DNA of 15,388 nt from Parcubacteria group bacterium (lineage in GTDB: Bacteria; Patescibacteriota; Minisyncoccia; JACPCQ01). The position numbers and the translations under genes were made by a program. The notes under the pieces are model-generated. The model had not been told where the DNA came from. It searched no databases and saw only the letters and a list, made by a program, of their open reading frames with translations. Positions 5,421-12,686 of the stretch are shown one piece after another (position 1 is the stretch's first letter; the number at the start of each line of letters is the position of its first letter). The DNA is taken from contig JACPCQ010000056.1 in the NCBI GenBank assembly GCA_016179715.1, forward strand, positions 1 through 15,388, given 5' to 3'.

Positions 5421-6725
5421 TCAGCGCCTTATCTGCCATTCCTTTTCCTGCCGCACCAACAATTCTGCCGCTTGTTCCGGATGCGCCATGAGTGCTTCCA
5501 CAATATATTCCAAACGCATACCCTGCGAGCCCTTTACCAAGATAACGTCCCCCGCTCCGAGTCTTTCCTGAATAGCGTCAATGTCTTCGTCTGCTGCCTC
5601 CCGATTAACATACGAGAAAATGCGGGAGTTGTCCATGCCGCGCTCGCGCGCTCCTTCCGCAATAAACTTCGCGCGACTGCCCACGGTTATTAACACGTCC
5701 GCGAATTCCGCAAGGCGCTTCCCCGCTTCCATGTGCGCCTGTATCGTAAGGCGGCCGATCTCAAGCATATCCCCGAGAATACAAAAGCGCCGCCGCGCAG
5801 GAAGTTCGTGCAGAAGATCCAGCGCCGCATGTAATGCCGTGGGAGATGCGTTATAAGAATCATCAATGAGAAGCGATCCCTTGATTCCTTCCAACAGGCG
5901 CAGTCGTCCCGGCACTCCATGAAAACGGGAAAGCGCGGCGGCAGCATCAACAAGATTCATCCCTTTGGCAGCCGCAACGGCAATTGCAGAGAGCGCGGCA
6001 TAAAATATCGGACGTCCGAAGACTCCGTCAATTTTTATCGGTACCGTGCTCCCTTTATAATCCGCCTTAAACGCGACGCCTAACGGCCGGCGTATTCCGT
6101 CAGGGTCAGTCCGGTATGTCAGCATATATTCCGTGCCTCGAACCGCAGCGTGTTCTTCTTTACCGTATAACAGGTGTCGCGCTCTGGTTTCGTGCGCCAT
6201 GTCTGCCACCACTTTGTCATCGGCATTCAATATCGCGACATCCTTCGGCATAAGAGGGCGCAACAATGCGGCCTTTTCCCGGGCAAGCTCCTCCCTGCCC
6301 GCAAAAAACTCCACATGCACCGGTATCTCACCGATGGCAGTCACCACCACGACATGCGGGCGCACCCAGCGCACAAATGCAGAGATATCTCCAGGTCGGT
6401 CTGCGCCGATTTCTAAAATTAACAACTCCGGGTACGGTTGTTTTTTGAAAACAAGCTTCGCGCCTTCAATAAGATTTTGCAGCCAACGTGTCGGTGAATC
6501 CCATCCCGTTGTGAGTCCAAGAATTGTCAGCGGTACGCCCAACTCGCTGTTGTAACTTTTTGCGCTTTTGCGCACAAAGAAACGGTCTGCAAGAATTGTC
6601 GCGATTGCTTCTTTCGCGGACGTCTTCCCCACACTGCCAGTAATGGCAATAATTTCGGGTTTATATTTACGCAGCACAGCCCGCGCTTCAAGCTGTAACA
6701 CCCAAACAATAATTTTTTTTATCAT
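5421..6725 (-). CDS. murF: UDP-MurNAc-tripeptide D-Ala-D-Ala ligase MurF, N-terminally short
   Basis: MurF adds D-Ala-D-Ala to the UDP-MurNAc peptide, the last cytoplasmic ligation in peptidoglycan precursor synthesis. The 434-aa protein has the P-loop TGSVGKTS (29-36), the MurF-type KSYNSELGVPLTIL, the acidic ILEIGADRPGDI, the NADD motif (ILNADDKVVADM), VPGRLRLLEG, the DDSYNASPTALHAAL motif and the C-terminal VLVKGSQGMRLE-like stretch (VILVKGSQGMRLEYIV). Only about 28 residues precede the P-loop, so the usual N-terminal UDP-binding domain is lacking. It is the last protein gene of the dcw run, 24 nt after ftsI, and has no Shine-Dalgarno sequence at normal distance. The adjacent tRNA-Glu follows. 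Confidence 0.92.
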   Translation of the reverse strand: MIKKIIVWVLQLEARAVLRKYKPEIIAITGSVGKTSAKEAIATILADRFFVRKSAKSYNSELGVPLTILGLTTGWDSPTRWLQNLIEGAKLVFKKQPYPELLILEIGADRPGDISAFVRWVRPHVVVVTAIGEIPVHVEFFAGREELAREKAALLRPLMPKDVAILNADDKVVADMAHETRARHLLYGKEEHAAVRGTEYMLTYRTDPDGIRRPLGVAFKADYKGSTVPIKIDGVFGRPIFYAALSAIAVAAAKGMNLVDAAAALSRFHGVPGRLRLLEGIKGSLLIDDSYNASPTALHAALDLLHELPARRRFCILGDMLEIGRLTIQAHMEAGKRLAEFADVLITVGSRAKFIAEGARERGMDNSRIFSYVNREAADEDIDAIQERLGAGDVILVKGSQGMRLEYIVEALMAHPEQAAELLVRQEKEWQIRR

Positions 6726-6749
6726 TATAGAGGAAAGTTTTACGTCCTT

Positions 6750-8495
6750 TTATCTGTCCGGAGGAATATCATAGTAATTGAGCAGAAATTGCATCGTTTC
6801 TTCAAATGCCGGCCCGAGTGAATACGCGGCATATTTAATCCCTTGCGGCTTATTTAAATACAAAAACACGAGAAAACGCGCATTGCTTGCCGGAGCATAG
6901 CCGAAAAAAGAATGTAAAAACTGATCCGAGTATCCGCCGCCGTTTTGCTGCGGAATTTGGGCAGTGCCCGTCTTCGCCGCAATCGTATAGTGTTCAGATT
7001 TTACTGTACCACCCAGCAACGCCTTGTCCACTACCTCGACAAGCATCTCGGAGATGGTGCGCGACGTTTCCTCGTCCAAAACTTGTCGACGCAGAAGCGG
7101 TTGCGTAATTTTATCCGGCCCCCACGGTACGCTGACGCGCTCTACCACATATGGCCGCATGAGCTTCCCGCCGTTTGCAAGACTGGAGAGCGCGGAAACA
7201 AGCGCAACGGGGGTAAGGGCAATTCCTTGCCCAAAGGATGCCGTTGCGTATTCAATATCACGCTGATTCAAGAGGTTGGAAGCATTACTCACCACCTCGC
7301 CGGGGAGATCTACTCCGGACTTTTCATAAAAACCGTATCGCTCAATGTACTGACGGAACCAGTCTTTACCGAGCTGCCGCATCGCAAACACCGCGCCGGT
7401 ATTAAGAGATTCATTCAACACCTGCTGCATGTCCACCGTTCCTCTTCCTTTTCCGTCAAAGTTCTCGATACGCGCCCCGTCAAATTCTATAAACCCCTTA
7501 TCGTAATATGTAGTGGCGGGCGTGATGCGCTTTTGATTGAGTGCCGCAGCAAGTGTTAACGGTTTGAAAATAGACCCCATTTCAAAGACATGCTCTATAA
7601 GCGGATTAACAAAAACGCCCAAATCTTTGACTTCGTTATACTTGTTCGGGTCAAAGTCCGGTTTTGCGGCAAGCGCAAGAATCTTCCCGGTAGTTGGTTC
7701 TATGATAATTCCTCCCGCCTGCGCCGCTTGCCACTCGTCTCGTGCGCGCTCAAGAGTAGACTCCAGAAAACGCTGCACTGTTGGTTCTATTGTTAAGGTC
7801 ACATCGCCTTCCTCCACGTCATCAACAAAAAATGAACGGCCCTTTTGCAAGAAGTACAGTAATACCCCGCCGCCGGAACGTTCTTGCGGGTTGGAAGCTG
7901 CGGCGATGGCGGTCTGCGAGCTCCCCGTCAATGCACGCTCAAAAAGCCGTTCTATGCCGTAACGGCCCTCCAGCGATTCGTTTTGAAATCCAAGAAATCC
8001 CAGCACATGCGCCGCCAGATTTTCTCCGGGATAGATGCGCCACTCCTCCGGGCCGACGATAATTCCCTCTATGTCTTTTACAAGCAGCGCTTCTCCGGCT
8101 TCCCGCCCCAGTCGGTGCGCAACAATTTCAAAAGGGTCATCTTTGTTCGCGGCGCGGCGAAGAAATGATTCGCGCGTTTGTGCAAGCTCCGGGACAAACG
8201 GTACGAGTTCTTCATACAATAACTGGGGGGTGATGATATCGGAGGGACGCAGCGCCATATAATAACCGCTTCGGACAGAAGCCGCCGCAAGTTTGTTGCC
8301 ATCCTTTTCGGTAAAATAAATTTTCCCGCGTTTGAGGACAAGCGGGTTTGTGTGTGTCTGCTGCACGAATGCGCGCTCATTATAATAGTCGTGGCGCACT
8401 ACCTGAATAGAAAAAAGACGCCCGATAAGCACCAGTCCGGCGGTGATGAGCAGAAGATTCACTATTTTGATACGCCGGTGGCTCGAGGTCTTCAC
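6750..8495 (-). CDS. ftsI: Division-type penicillin-binding protein (transpeptidase, FtsI/PBP3-like)
   Basis: A class B PBP that cross-links septal peptidoglycan outside the membrane. The 581-aa protein has one N-terminal membrane helix (about 11-33), a PBP dimerisation domain (about 45-195) and a transpeptidase domain from about 235. The active-site motifs are complete: SIFK (308-311), SLN (363-365) and KTG (508-510). No PASTA domain follows. Position in the mraZ-rsmH-ftsL-ftsI-murF order identifies it as the septal enzyme rather than the elongation one, which is mrdA here. The start is GTG at 8493-8495; the nearby ATG at 8500-8502 is in another frame. It begins 46 nt after the ftsL stop. 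Confidence 0.92.
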   Translation of the reverse strand: MKTSSHRRIKIVNLLLITAGLVLIGRLFSIQVVRHDYYNERAFVQQTHTNPLVLKRGKIYFTEKDGNKLAAASVRSGYYMALRPSDIITPQLLYEELVPFVPELAQTRESFLRRAANKDDPFEIVAHRLGREAGEALLVKDIEGIIVGPEEWRIYPGENLAAHVLGFLGFQNESLEGRYGIERLFERALTGSSQTAIAAASNPQERSGGGVLLYFLQKGRSFFVDDVEEGDVTLTIEPTVQRFLESTLERARDEWQAAQAGGIIIEPTTGKILALAAKPDFDPNKYNEVKDLGVFVNPLIEHVFEMGSIFKPLTLAAALNQKRITPATTYYDKGFIEFDGARIENFDGKGRGTVDMQQVLNESLNTGAVFAMRQLGKDWFRQYIERYGFYEKSGVDLPGEVVSNASNLLNQRDIEYATASFGQGIALTPVALVSALSSLANGGKLMRPYVVERVSVPWGPDKITQPLLRRQVLDEETSRTISEMLVEVVDKALLGGTVKSEHYTIAAKTGTAQIPQQNGGGYSDQFLHSFFGYAPASNARFLVFLYLNKPQGIKYAAYSLGPAFEETMQFLLNYYDIPPDR

Positions 8496-8541
8496 GACAC
8501 ATGCTCAAACTAAAATCGCCTTTTGTGCTTCTCTTACTTGC

Positions 8542-8880
8542 CTATCGCGCAGCAGCCGGACGTATATCAGCTTGCGCAAGCGTTTCCCCGCCGGCAATAA
8601 CGAATTGCGGCGCCTCTATCCGCACAAGGCCCAGCTCCGGCGCACGCGCAAGATCAACAACCGCGACTGCGGTTAAATACCGTGTCTCAAACTCCTGTTG
8701 TCGCTGCTGCAGCTCGTCTTTGACACGACGAGCATAACGCAGTTCGGCTGTCGCAGCCACCCCCTGGTATAACAACAAAAGATAAACGACGGCAAACAAT
8801 CCGATTGCGGCGCCTCCTCCGATAAGTAATCGGATCCTTAGGCGTTGCGCTTGTTGAAAATGCATACGGATACGTTGCAT
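8542..8880 (-). CDS. ftsL: FtsL-like divisome protein
   Basis: A short bitopic protein (112 aa) with a basic cytoplasmic start (MQRIRMHFQQAQRLRIR), one membrane helix at about 17-38, then a coiled-coil-prone segment (ELRYARRVKDELQQRQQEF) and a short C-terminal tail. Sequence similarity in FtsL is always weak. The call rests on this architecture plus location between rsmH and ftsI, where FtsL normally lies; FtsL joins FtsB and the FtsWI synthase. The frame is open further upstream to 8952, but that overlaps rsmH; the ATG at 8880 leaves a 19-nt gap and gives a normal FtsL length. Confidence 0.78.
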   Translation of the reverse strand: MQRIRMHFQQAQRLRIRLLIGGGAAIGLFAVVYLLLLYQGVAATAELRYARRVKDELQQRQQEFETRYLTAVAVVDLARAPELGLVRIEAPQFVIAGGETLAQADIRPAAAR

Positions 8881-8899
8881 GATATTTCTTTTGGGCTCA

Positions 8900-9784
8900 T
8901 TACAATTTTGCCATGACACGTAATTTTGCCGAGCGGGCGCGCGGGTTTTCACGCAACTCCCACAGTCCAGGCACTATTGGTTTTTTGGTGATAGGTATCC
9001 CCTCTTCTGTGCTTGCCCTCTTTCTGAAAAACTGTTTAACGAGACGATCTTCAAGAGAATGAAAAGAAATGACCGCAATCCGCCCGCCGGGAGAGAGTAA
9101 CGTCCAGAGAACAGGAAGGCCGTCGGCAAGCGCGCCCAGCTCGTCATTTGCCGCAATGCGCAATGCTTGAAAGACGCGGGTCGCCGGATGAATTTTTCCT
9201 CTTTTGGCGCCCGGAGTCGCGCGTTCCACCAAAGCAGCAAGTTCTCTGCTTGACCGAAGAGGATGCGTGCGGCGCTCCCTGACTATTGATTGCGCGATAC
9301 GCCGCGCATGCCGCTCTTCGCCGAATACTTGAAAAATATTTGTCAATTCCTTCTCTGTACTGCGGCGCAATAATGCTTGTACTGTGTGCTCCGGCTTCGG
9401 GTCGCATTCAAAGGTCATCAACAGCGGCTCATCACGTAAAAATGAGAACCCCCTGCCCGAATGTTCTAACTGCCAGCTTGACATCCCGAGATCTAACAAC
9501 GCGCGGTCAATCTGTTTTACTCCGTGTTGGGGCAATAGCGTTTCTGCGTCGCGGAAGTTCCCGCATATCGGAATAAAGTTGTCGTGTTCCGCAAATCTTT
9601 TCTTTGCGCGATCCAGCACCGAAGCGTCACGATCCATACCGATAACTTTCCCCCTTGCCCCGACCTTTCTAAGCAATAATTCCGCGTGCCCCCCTCCGTT
9701 TACCGTCGCATCAAGCGCCACCATGCCTTTTCCCACAGAAAGCGCAGTCATTACTTCTTGTGAAAGGACAGGAACGTGCGGCAT
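8900..9784 (-). CDS. rsmH: 16S rRNA (cytosine-1402-N4)-methyltransferase RsmH
   Basis: RsmH (MraW) methylates N4 of C1402 in 16S rRNA using S-adenosylmethionine and is the usual second gene of the dcw cluster. The 294-aa protein begins MPHVPVLSQEVMTAL, has the SAM-binding motif LDATVNGGGHAELLL (about 24-38), GMDRDASVLDRA, LLDLGMSSWQLE, RGFSFLRDEPL, the helical ATRVFQALRIAANDEL and ISFHSLEDRLVKQFF, and ends with the usual NPRARSAKLRVMAKL. The motif after RGFSF reads DEPLLMTFE rather than the more common DGPLDMRMD. I chose 9784 because homologues start here; the longer frame would overlap mraZ. It begins 7 nt after mraZ. Confidence 0.96.
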   Translation of the reverse strand: MPHVPVLSQEVMTALSVGKGMVALDATVNGGGHAELLLRKVGARGKVIGMDRDASVLDRAKKRFAEHDNFIPICGNFRDAETLLPQHGVKQIDRALLDLGMSSWQLEHSGRGFSFLRDEPLLMTFECDPKPEHTVQALLRRSTEKELTNIFQVFGEERHARRIAQSIVRERRTHPLRSSRELAALVERATPGAKRGKIHPATRVFQALRIAANDELGALADGLPVLWTLLSPGGRIAVISFHSLEDRLVKQFFRKRASTEEGIPITKKPIVPGLWELRENPRARSAKLRVMAKL

Positions 9785-9791
9785 AAAATTT

Positions 9792-10226
9792 TTAATATGC
9801 TCCCACTTCACCAAGCTGCTCGGCAAGCTTATCTGTTTCCTTCTCAACGCGCTCCTTATACGCACTCCATTTTTCTGCATCCCATATCTCAAGCCGCTTG
9901 TATACTCCGGCAATCACCACCCGTTCCTTCAGCCCGGCATAGGATTTGAGATAATCCGGTATAAGCACCCTTCCGAGCGCGTCAATATCCACTTCCTGCG
10001 CCCCCGCCAGAAAAAGGCGTACATAACTTCGCGTATTTGCCTGCCCTGTCGGAAGATTGCTTAACAGCTCGGCGACCCGACTCCATTCCCGTTCCGGATA
10101 GACAAACAGGCATTGATCAAGTCCTCGGGTAATCACTGCCTTTTTCCCGAGTTCTTTGCGCAGCTTCGCAGGCAGTGCGATCCGTTTCTTTGTGTCAATG
10201 CTATGATTGTATTCTCCGATAAGCAT
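9792..10226 (-). CDS. mraZ: Transcriptional regulator MraZ
   Basis: MraZ is an AbrB-fold DNA-binding protein that forms a ring and represses its own operon by binding short direct repeats upstream. The 144-aa protein starts MLIGEYNHSIDTKKR and carries both family DxxxR repeats: DTKKRIALPAKLRKEL and DALGRVLIPDYLKSYAGL. FLAGAQEVDID and VYKRLEIWDAEKW are also typical. The start at 10226 matches homologues; a longer open frame to 10301 runs into the leader hairpin and has no family similarity. It heads mraZ-rsmH-ftsL-ftsI-murF. A promoter, repeat boxes and a long hairpin lie upstream (see entries). Confidence 0.95.
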   Translation of the reverse strand: MLIGEYNHSIDTKKRIALPAKLRKELGKKAVITRGLDQCLFVYPEREWSRVAELLSNLPTGQANTRSYVRLFLAGAQEVDIDALGRVLIPDYLKSYAGLKERVVIAGVYKRLEIWDAEKWSAYKERVEKETDKLAEQLGEVGAY

Positions 10227-10246
10227 AAAAATTTTTTCGTTTCCAT

Positions 10247-10351
10247 CTCCCCCCGGAAAGGACGTCGGAAAAGGTCGCCGAAAGGCAATACATGATGCCA
10301 AACTGACAAAGGACCATAACGCAGAGCAACCGACGTCCTTTCTGGGGGGAG
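10247..10351 (-). repeat. Long inverted repeat in the mraZ 5' leader
   Basis: Two 22-nt arms, 10247-10268 and 10330-10351, are reverse complements with a single mismatch; each combines a run of six C or G with the GAAAGGACGTCGG block. The 61-nt spacer adds an inner pairing (GGTTGC, about 10331-10326, with GCGACC, 10279-10274) and a small GGCA/TGCC hairpin. If transcription starts near 10406, this makes most of the 180-nt leader one strong RNA hairpin. The purine-rich GGGGGGAG closing the 3' arm is about 20 nt from the mraZ ATG, too far for a normal Shine-Dalgarno role. Regulatory function is inference. Confidence 0.7.
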
Positions 10352-10365
10352 GTTATGCACCTTTT

Positions 10366-10412
10366 CCACAATGTTTTCCACAATCTCCCACTTCTATAAC
10401 CTTCTATTCCAC
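10366..10412 (-). promoter_or_regulatory. Putative MraZ operator: four GTGG repeats
   Basis: On the minus strand GTGGA or GTGGG occurs at 10412, 10391, 10381 and 10369 (first bases), spaced 21, 10 and 12 nt, which is close to whole helical turns. TGGGA-N5-TGGAA matches the TGGGN-N5 pattern known for E. coli MraZ boxes. The first repeat touches the -10 box and the rest lie just after the start site, fitting repression by the mraZ product. Confidence 0.65.
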
Positions 10413-10442
10413 TTTATACCATTATTCTCTTTCTTGTTTCAA
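10413..10442 (-). promoter_or_regulatory. mraZ operon promoter
   Basis: TTGAAA (10437-10442), an 18-nt spacer ending TGG, and TATAAA (10413-10418) form a good sigma-70 type promoter with extended -10. The start would be about 10406, giving a 180-nt leader. Two GTGGA repeats in the opposite orientation (10453 and 10464, 11 nt apart) lie just upstream. Confidence 0.7.
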
Positions 10443-10478
10443 ACACAAACCTGTGGACTCGCTGTGGATAACATAAAG

Positions 10479-10505
10479 AAAACGGCCCGTTTCATGGGTC
10501 GTTTT
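10479..10505 (-). terminator. Probable terminator downstream of lysS
   Basis: Arms 10479-10488 and 10496-10505 (AAAACGGCCC with GGGTCGTTTT on the plus strand) pair over 10 bp with one imperfect position and a 7-nt loop. On the minus strand the second arm ends in TTTT followed by CTTT. It lies 29 nt past the lysS stop and separates lysS from the mraZ promoter. Confidence 0.55.
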
Positions 10506-10534
10506 AGACCTTCTGTTGTTGCCCGCACTTTCTC

Positions 10535-12013
10535 TTAAGAATTTCCGCTGCGTGGACGCATTGTGGGAAAAAGTATCACTTCACGAATATTCTGTGCACC
10601 GCTAAAAAGCATCACAAGACGGTCAACGCCAATTCCCACTCCTGCCGCCGGGGGCATGCCGTACTCCAATGCTTCAATAAACTCTTCGTCGTACCGGTGT
10701 GCCTCTTCTTCTCCCCCCTCCCGAATTCTCTGCTGTTCCTGAAAACGCGCACGCTGTTCGGCCGGGTCATTGAGCTCGGAAAACCCGTTGGCAACTTCAA
10801 TTCCGGCAACCACCAACTGAAACCGCCGAACCTCTTTCGGATTTTCATCGCGCCGTTTCGCAAGCGGAGAGATATCAACCGGGTGGTGTATGACGAACGT
10901 AGGTTCCGTGACATGCGGGCGGCAGATTTTTTTATAAATTTCATCGGCAATCTTTCCTTTCGGAGCAGCCGCACCCGCCTCAATGCCAAACTGACGCGCG
11001 CGCAGACGCAGTGACTCGCGCGTTTCACCCTCATAATCATTAATGAGCGCGTAACGCCGCAATAAATCCGTAAATGTCACGCGGCGGTAACGCTTCGGAA
11101 AAGTAATACGTTGTCCGTTCCATGTACACGCATCCGTTCCCAATGCTTTTAAAAGCGCGGCGACGCAACGCTCCACGCATGTCATCATTGCCTCCTCGTC
11201 CCAGTATGCCGCATACCACTCCACAGAAGTAAACTCCGGATTATGCTCGGTATCAATGCCTTCGTTGCGAAAACTTTTTCCCAGCTCATATACTCGTTCC
11301 ATCCCTCCCACGAGCAGTTGCTTGAGATACAGTTCCGGAGCGATACGCAAATATAAATCTCTGTCCAGCGCATTGTGATGCGTGACAAAAGGACGCGCAA
11401 GCGCGCCGCCCGCAATGGTTTGCAGCATCGGTGTTTCCACCTCTAAGAATTCTTCCTTTTTCAAAAAAGACCGCAGCGCGGAGATGATGCGCGAGCGCAG
11501 AACAAAGCGCTCACGCACTTCCTCATTCATGAGCAGGTCCAGATACCGCCTGCGATAACGCTCTTCAACGTCTTTGAGACCGTGCCATTTTTCCGGAAGC
11601 GGGCGCATGCTTTTTGCCAGCATATGCCAAGAAGCCGCTTGAAGCGTTTTTTCTTTTTTCTTTGTGTAAAATAATGTGCCGGAACTTTCAATAAAGTCCC
11701 CCACATCCACTGTTTGGCCAAAAAGCGCAAAGGAGTCCGCACCTATCTCATCTTTTTTCACATATATCTGCTGCATCGCCGTCCCGTCATCAATGTCGAG
11801 GAAAAGCGAACCTCCGTGTTCGCGCACCGCGCGAATACGTCCGGCAATTATAATTTTACTCCCGTTATGCGCGAGCTTATCAAATACGGCAAGCGCGTCC
11901 TTGATACGGGTACGCTTTCCGGAGAGCGCGGCGGGATATACGGAAACCTGTTTTTGCTCAAGACGCGCACGTTTTTCAATCCGTACGGCTTGAATTTCCT
12001 CAAATGAACCCAT
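10535..12013 (-). CDS. lysS: Lysyl-tRNA synthetase, class II
   Basis: LysRS charges tRNA-Lys with lysine in the cytoplasm. The 492-aa protein has an N-terminal OB-fold anticodon-binding domain (about 55-135, IIIAGRIRAVREHGGSLFLDI) and a class II catalytic domain. Motif 1 is around FLEVETPML (189-197); RPFVTHHNALDRDLYLRIAPELYLK is characteristic of LysRS; motif 2 is FRNEGIDTEHNPEFT (248-262); motif 3 is GVGIGVDRLVML (458-469). Length is normal. The start at 12013 is supported by a -10 box only 6 nt upstream. It lies 50 nt after greA and ends before the mraZ promoter. Confidence 0.97.
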   Translation of the reverse strand: MGSFEEIQAVRIEKRARLEQKQVSVYPAALSGKRTRIKDALAVFDKLAHNGSKIIIAGRIRAVREHGGSLFLDIDDGTAMQQIYVKKDEIGADSFALFGQTVDVGDFIESSGTLFYTKKKEKTLQAASWHMLAKSMRPLPEKWHGLKDVEERYRRRYLDLLMNEEVRERFVLRSRIISALRSFLKKEEFLEVETPMLQTIAGGALARPFVTHHNALDRDLYLRIAPELYLKQLLVGGMERVYELGKSFRNEGIDTEHNPEFTSVEWYAAYWDEEAMMTCVERCVAALLKALGTDACTWNGQRITFPKRYRRVTFTDLLRRYALINDYEGETRESLRLRARQFGIEAGAAAPKGKIADEIYKKICRPHVTEPTFVIHHPVDISPLAKRRDENPKEVRRFQLVVAGIEVANGFSELNDPAEQRARFQEQQRIREGGEEEAHRYDEEFIEALEYGMPPAAGVGIGVDRLVMLFSGAQNIREVILFPTMRPRSGNS

Positions 12014-12025
12014 GGCTCTATTGTA
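12014..12025 (-). promoter_or_regulatory. lysS promoter -10, leaderless type
   Basis: TACAAT (12020-12025) is followed by AGAGCC and the lysS ATG, so transcription would begin at the start codon itself. No good -35 is visible; lysS may also be read through from greA. Confidence 0.45.
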
Positions 12026-12063
12026 GCTTTTTTTGACGCGTCACGCTATGCAGAGAACGGATA

Positions 12064-12540
12064 TTATGAGATGTCTATAATACGGTACTTCATCGGGCCG
12101 CGGGGTGTAAATACCATGACAGTCTCTCCCTTTTTCTTGCCTAGCACCGCTTGCCCTAATGGAGATTGCATAGAGATTTTGTGTTCCGCGGGGGATGCTT
12201 CTTCCGAACTGACAACGTGATACCAGCACTCTTCTGTTCCTCCTTCTTTAGCCATCAATACGGTTGCTCCAACTGCAACATTTGTCCTTATTTTTCCAGG
12301 TCTGGGTAATGTCCGGGAACGACGAAGCAGATCTTCTATCTCTGCGATGCGCCGCTCGTTTGAGAACTGTTCTTCTTTTGCTTCCTGGTATTCCGCGTTT
12401 TCAGAAAGATCCCCAAGACTTTTTGCATACTCAAGACGCGCAGCAATTTCTCTGCGGTGTTCACTCTTTAACAGTCCTAATTCTTCCTGCAGCTTTCGCA
12501 GTCCATCTTCACTTAAATAGACCGCTTCTTGTTCATTCAT
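12064..12540 (-). CDS. greA: Transcription elongation factor GreA
   Basis: GreA enters the secondary channel of RNA polymerase and stimulates cleavage of backtracked transcripts. The 158-aa protein has the N-terminal coiled coil (about 10-75) with the acidic tip LGDLSENAEY (Asp44, Glu47, matching Asp41 and Glu44 of E. coli) and a C-terminal FKBP-like domain with VAVGATVLM, ISMQSPLGQAVLGKKKGETV and a final TPRGPMKYRIIDI. Length is normal. The start at 12540 gives the expected N-terminus; there is no Shine-Dalgarno sequence. It lies between mrdA and lysS. Confidence 0.95.
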   Translation of the reverse strand: MNEQEAVYLSEDGLRKLQEELGLLKSEHRREIAARLEYAKSLGDLSENAEYQEAKEEQFSNERRIAEIEDLLRRSRTLPRPGKIRTNVAVGATVLMAKEGGTEECWYHVVSSEEASPAEHKISMQSPLGQAVLGKKKGETVMVFTPRGPMKYRIIDIS

Positions 12541-12575
12541 TGTGATAAATCAGTGCTTGTAAAAAAATTAATAAC

Positions 12576-12602
12576 AAATAGTCTGCTCAAAGCAGTCTAT
12601 TT
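12576..12602 (-). terminator. Hairpin between mrdA and greA, terminator or attenuator
   Basis: A 12-bp stem with one mismatch (12576-12587 with 12591-12602) and a 3-nt loop is followed on the minus strand by a T-rich tract (TTTGTTATTAATTTTTTT overlapping the arm). It may end the mrdA transcript, or, if greA has its own promoter near 12654-12686, act in the greA leader. Confidence 0.5.
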
Positions 12603-12653
12603 TTACTGCTGTTCCTGTGCGGCAAGCTCCGGCATACGATTCATTTACATCCA

Positions 12654-12686
12654 TTTATATCTACTACACCGAGAAAGAAATGTCAA
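12654..12686 (-). promoter_or_regulatory. Possible greA promoter overlapping the mrdA stop
   Basis: A perfect -35 TTGACA (12681-12686) contains the mrdA TGA stop. The candidate -10 boxes are TAGATA at 17 nt spacing (12658-12663) or the better TATAAA at 21 nt (12654-12659). Neither is ideal. It would produce a greA leader of about 105 nt. Confidence 0.35.

Noticed and set aside
9785..9913. Longer N-terminus for RsmH (43 more codons)
   Set aside because: It would lie inside mraZ; homologues start at MPHVPVL.
10040..10075. LPTGQA stretch in MraZ as a trace of a palindromic repeat insertion
   Set aside because: The length between the flanking conserved MraZ segments is normal, so there is no insert.
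10227..10301. Longer N-terminus for MraZ (25 more codons)
   Set aside because: It is read from the leader hairpin, and MraZ proteins start at the equivalent of MLIGEY.
10362..10471. DnaA-box-like sequences (two TTTTCCACA and one TGTGGATAA) suggesting a replication origin
   Set aside because: The two TTTTCCACA copies are part of the same-strand GTGG array at the mraZ start, which the MraZ operator explains better. There is no dnaA, dnaN or gyrB nearby. The single TTATCCACA match alone is not enough; GC skew of the whole genome would decide.
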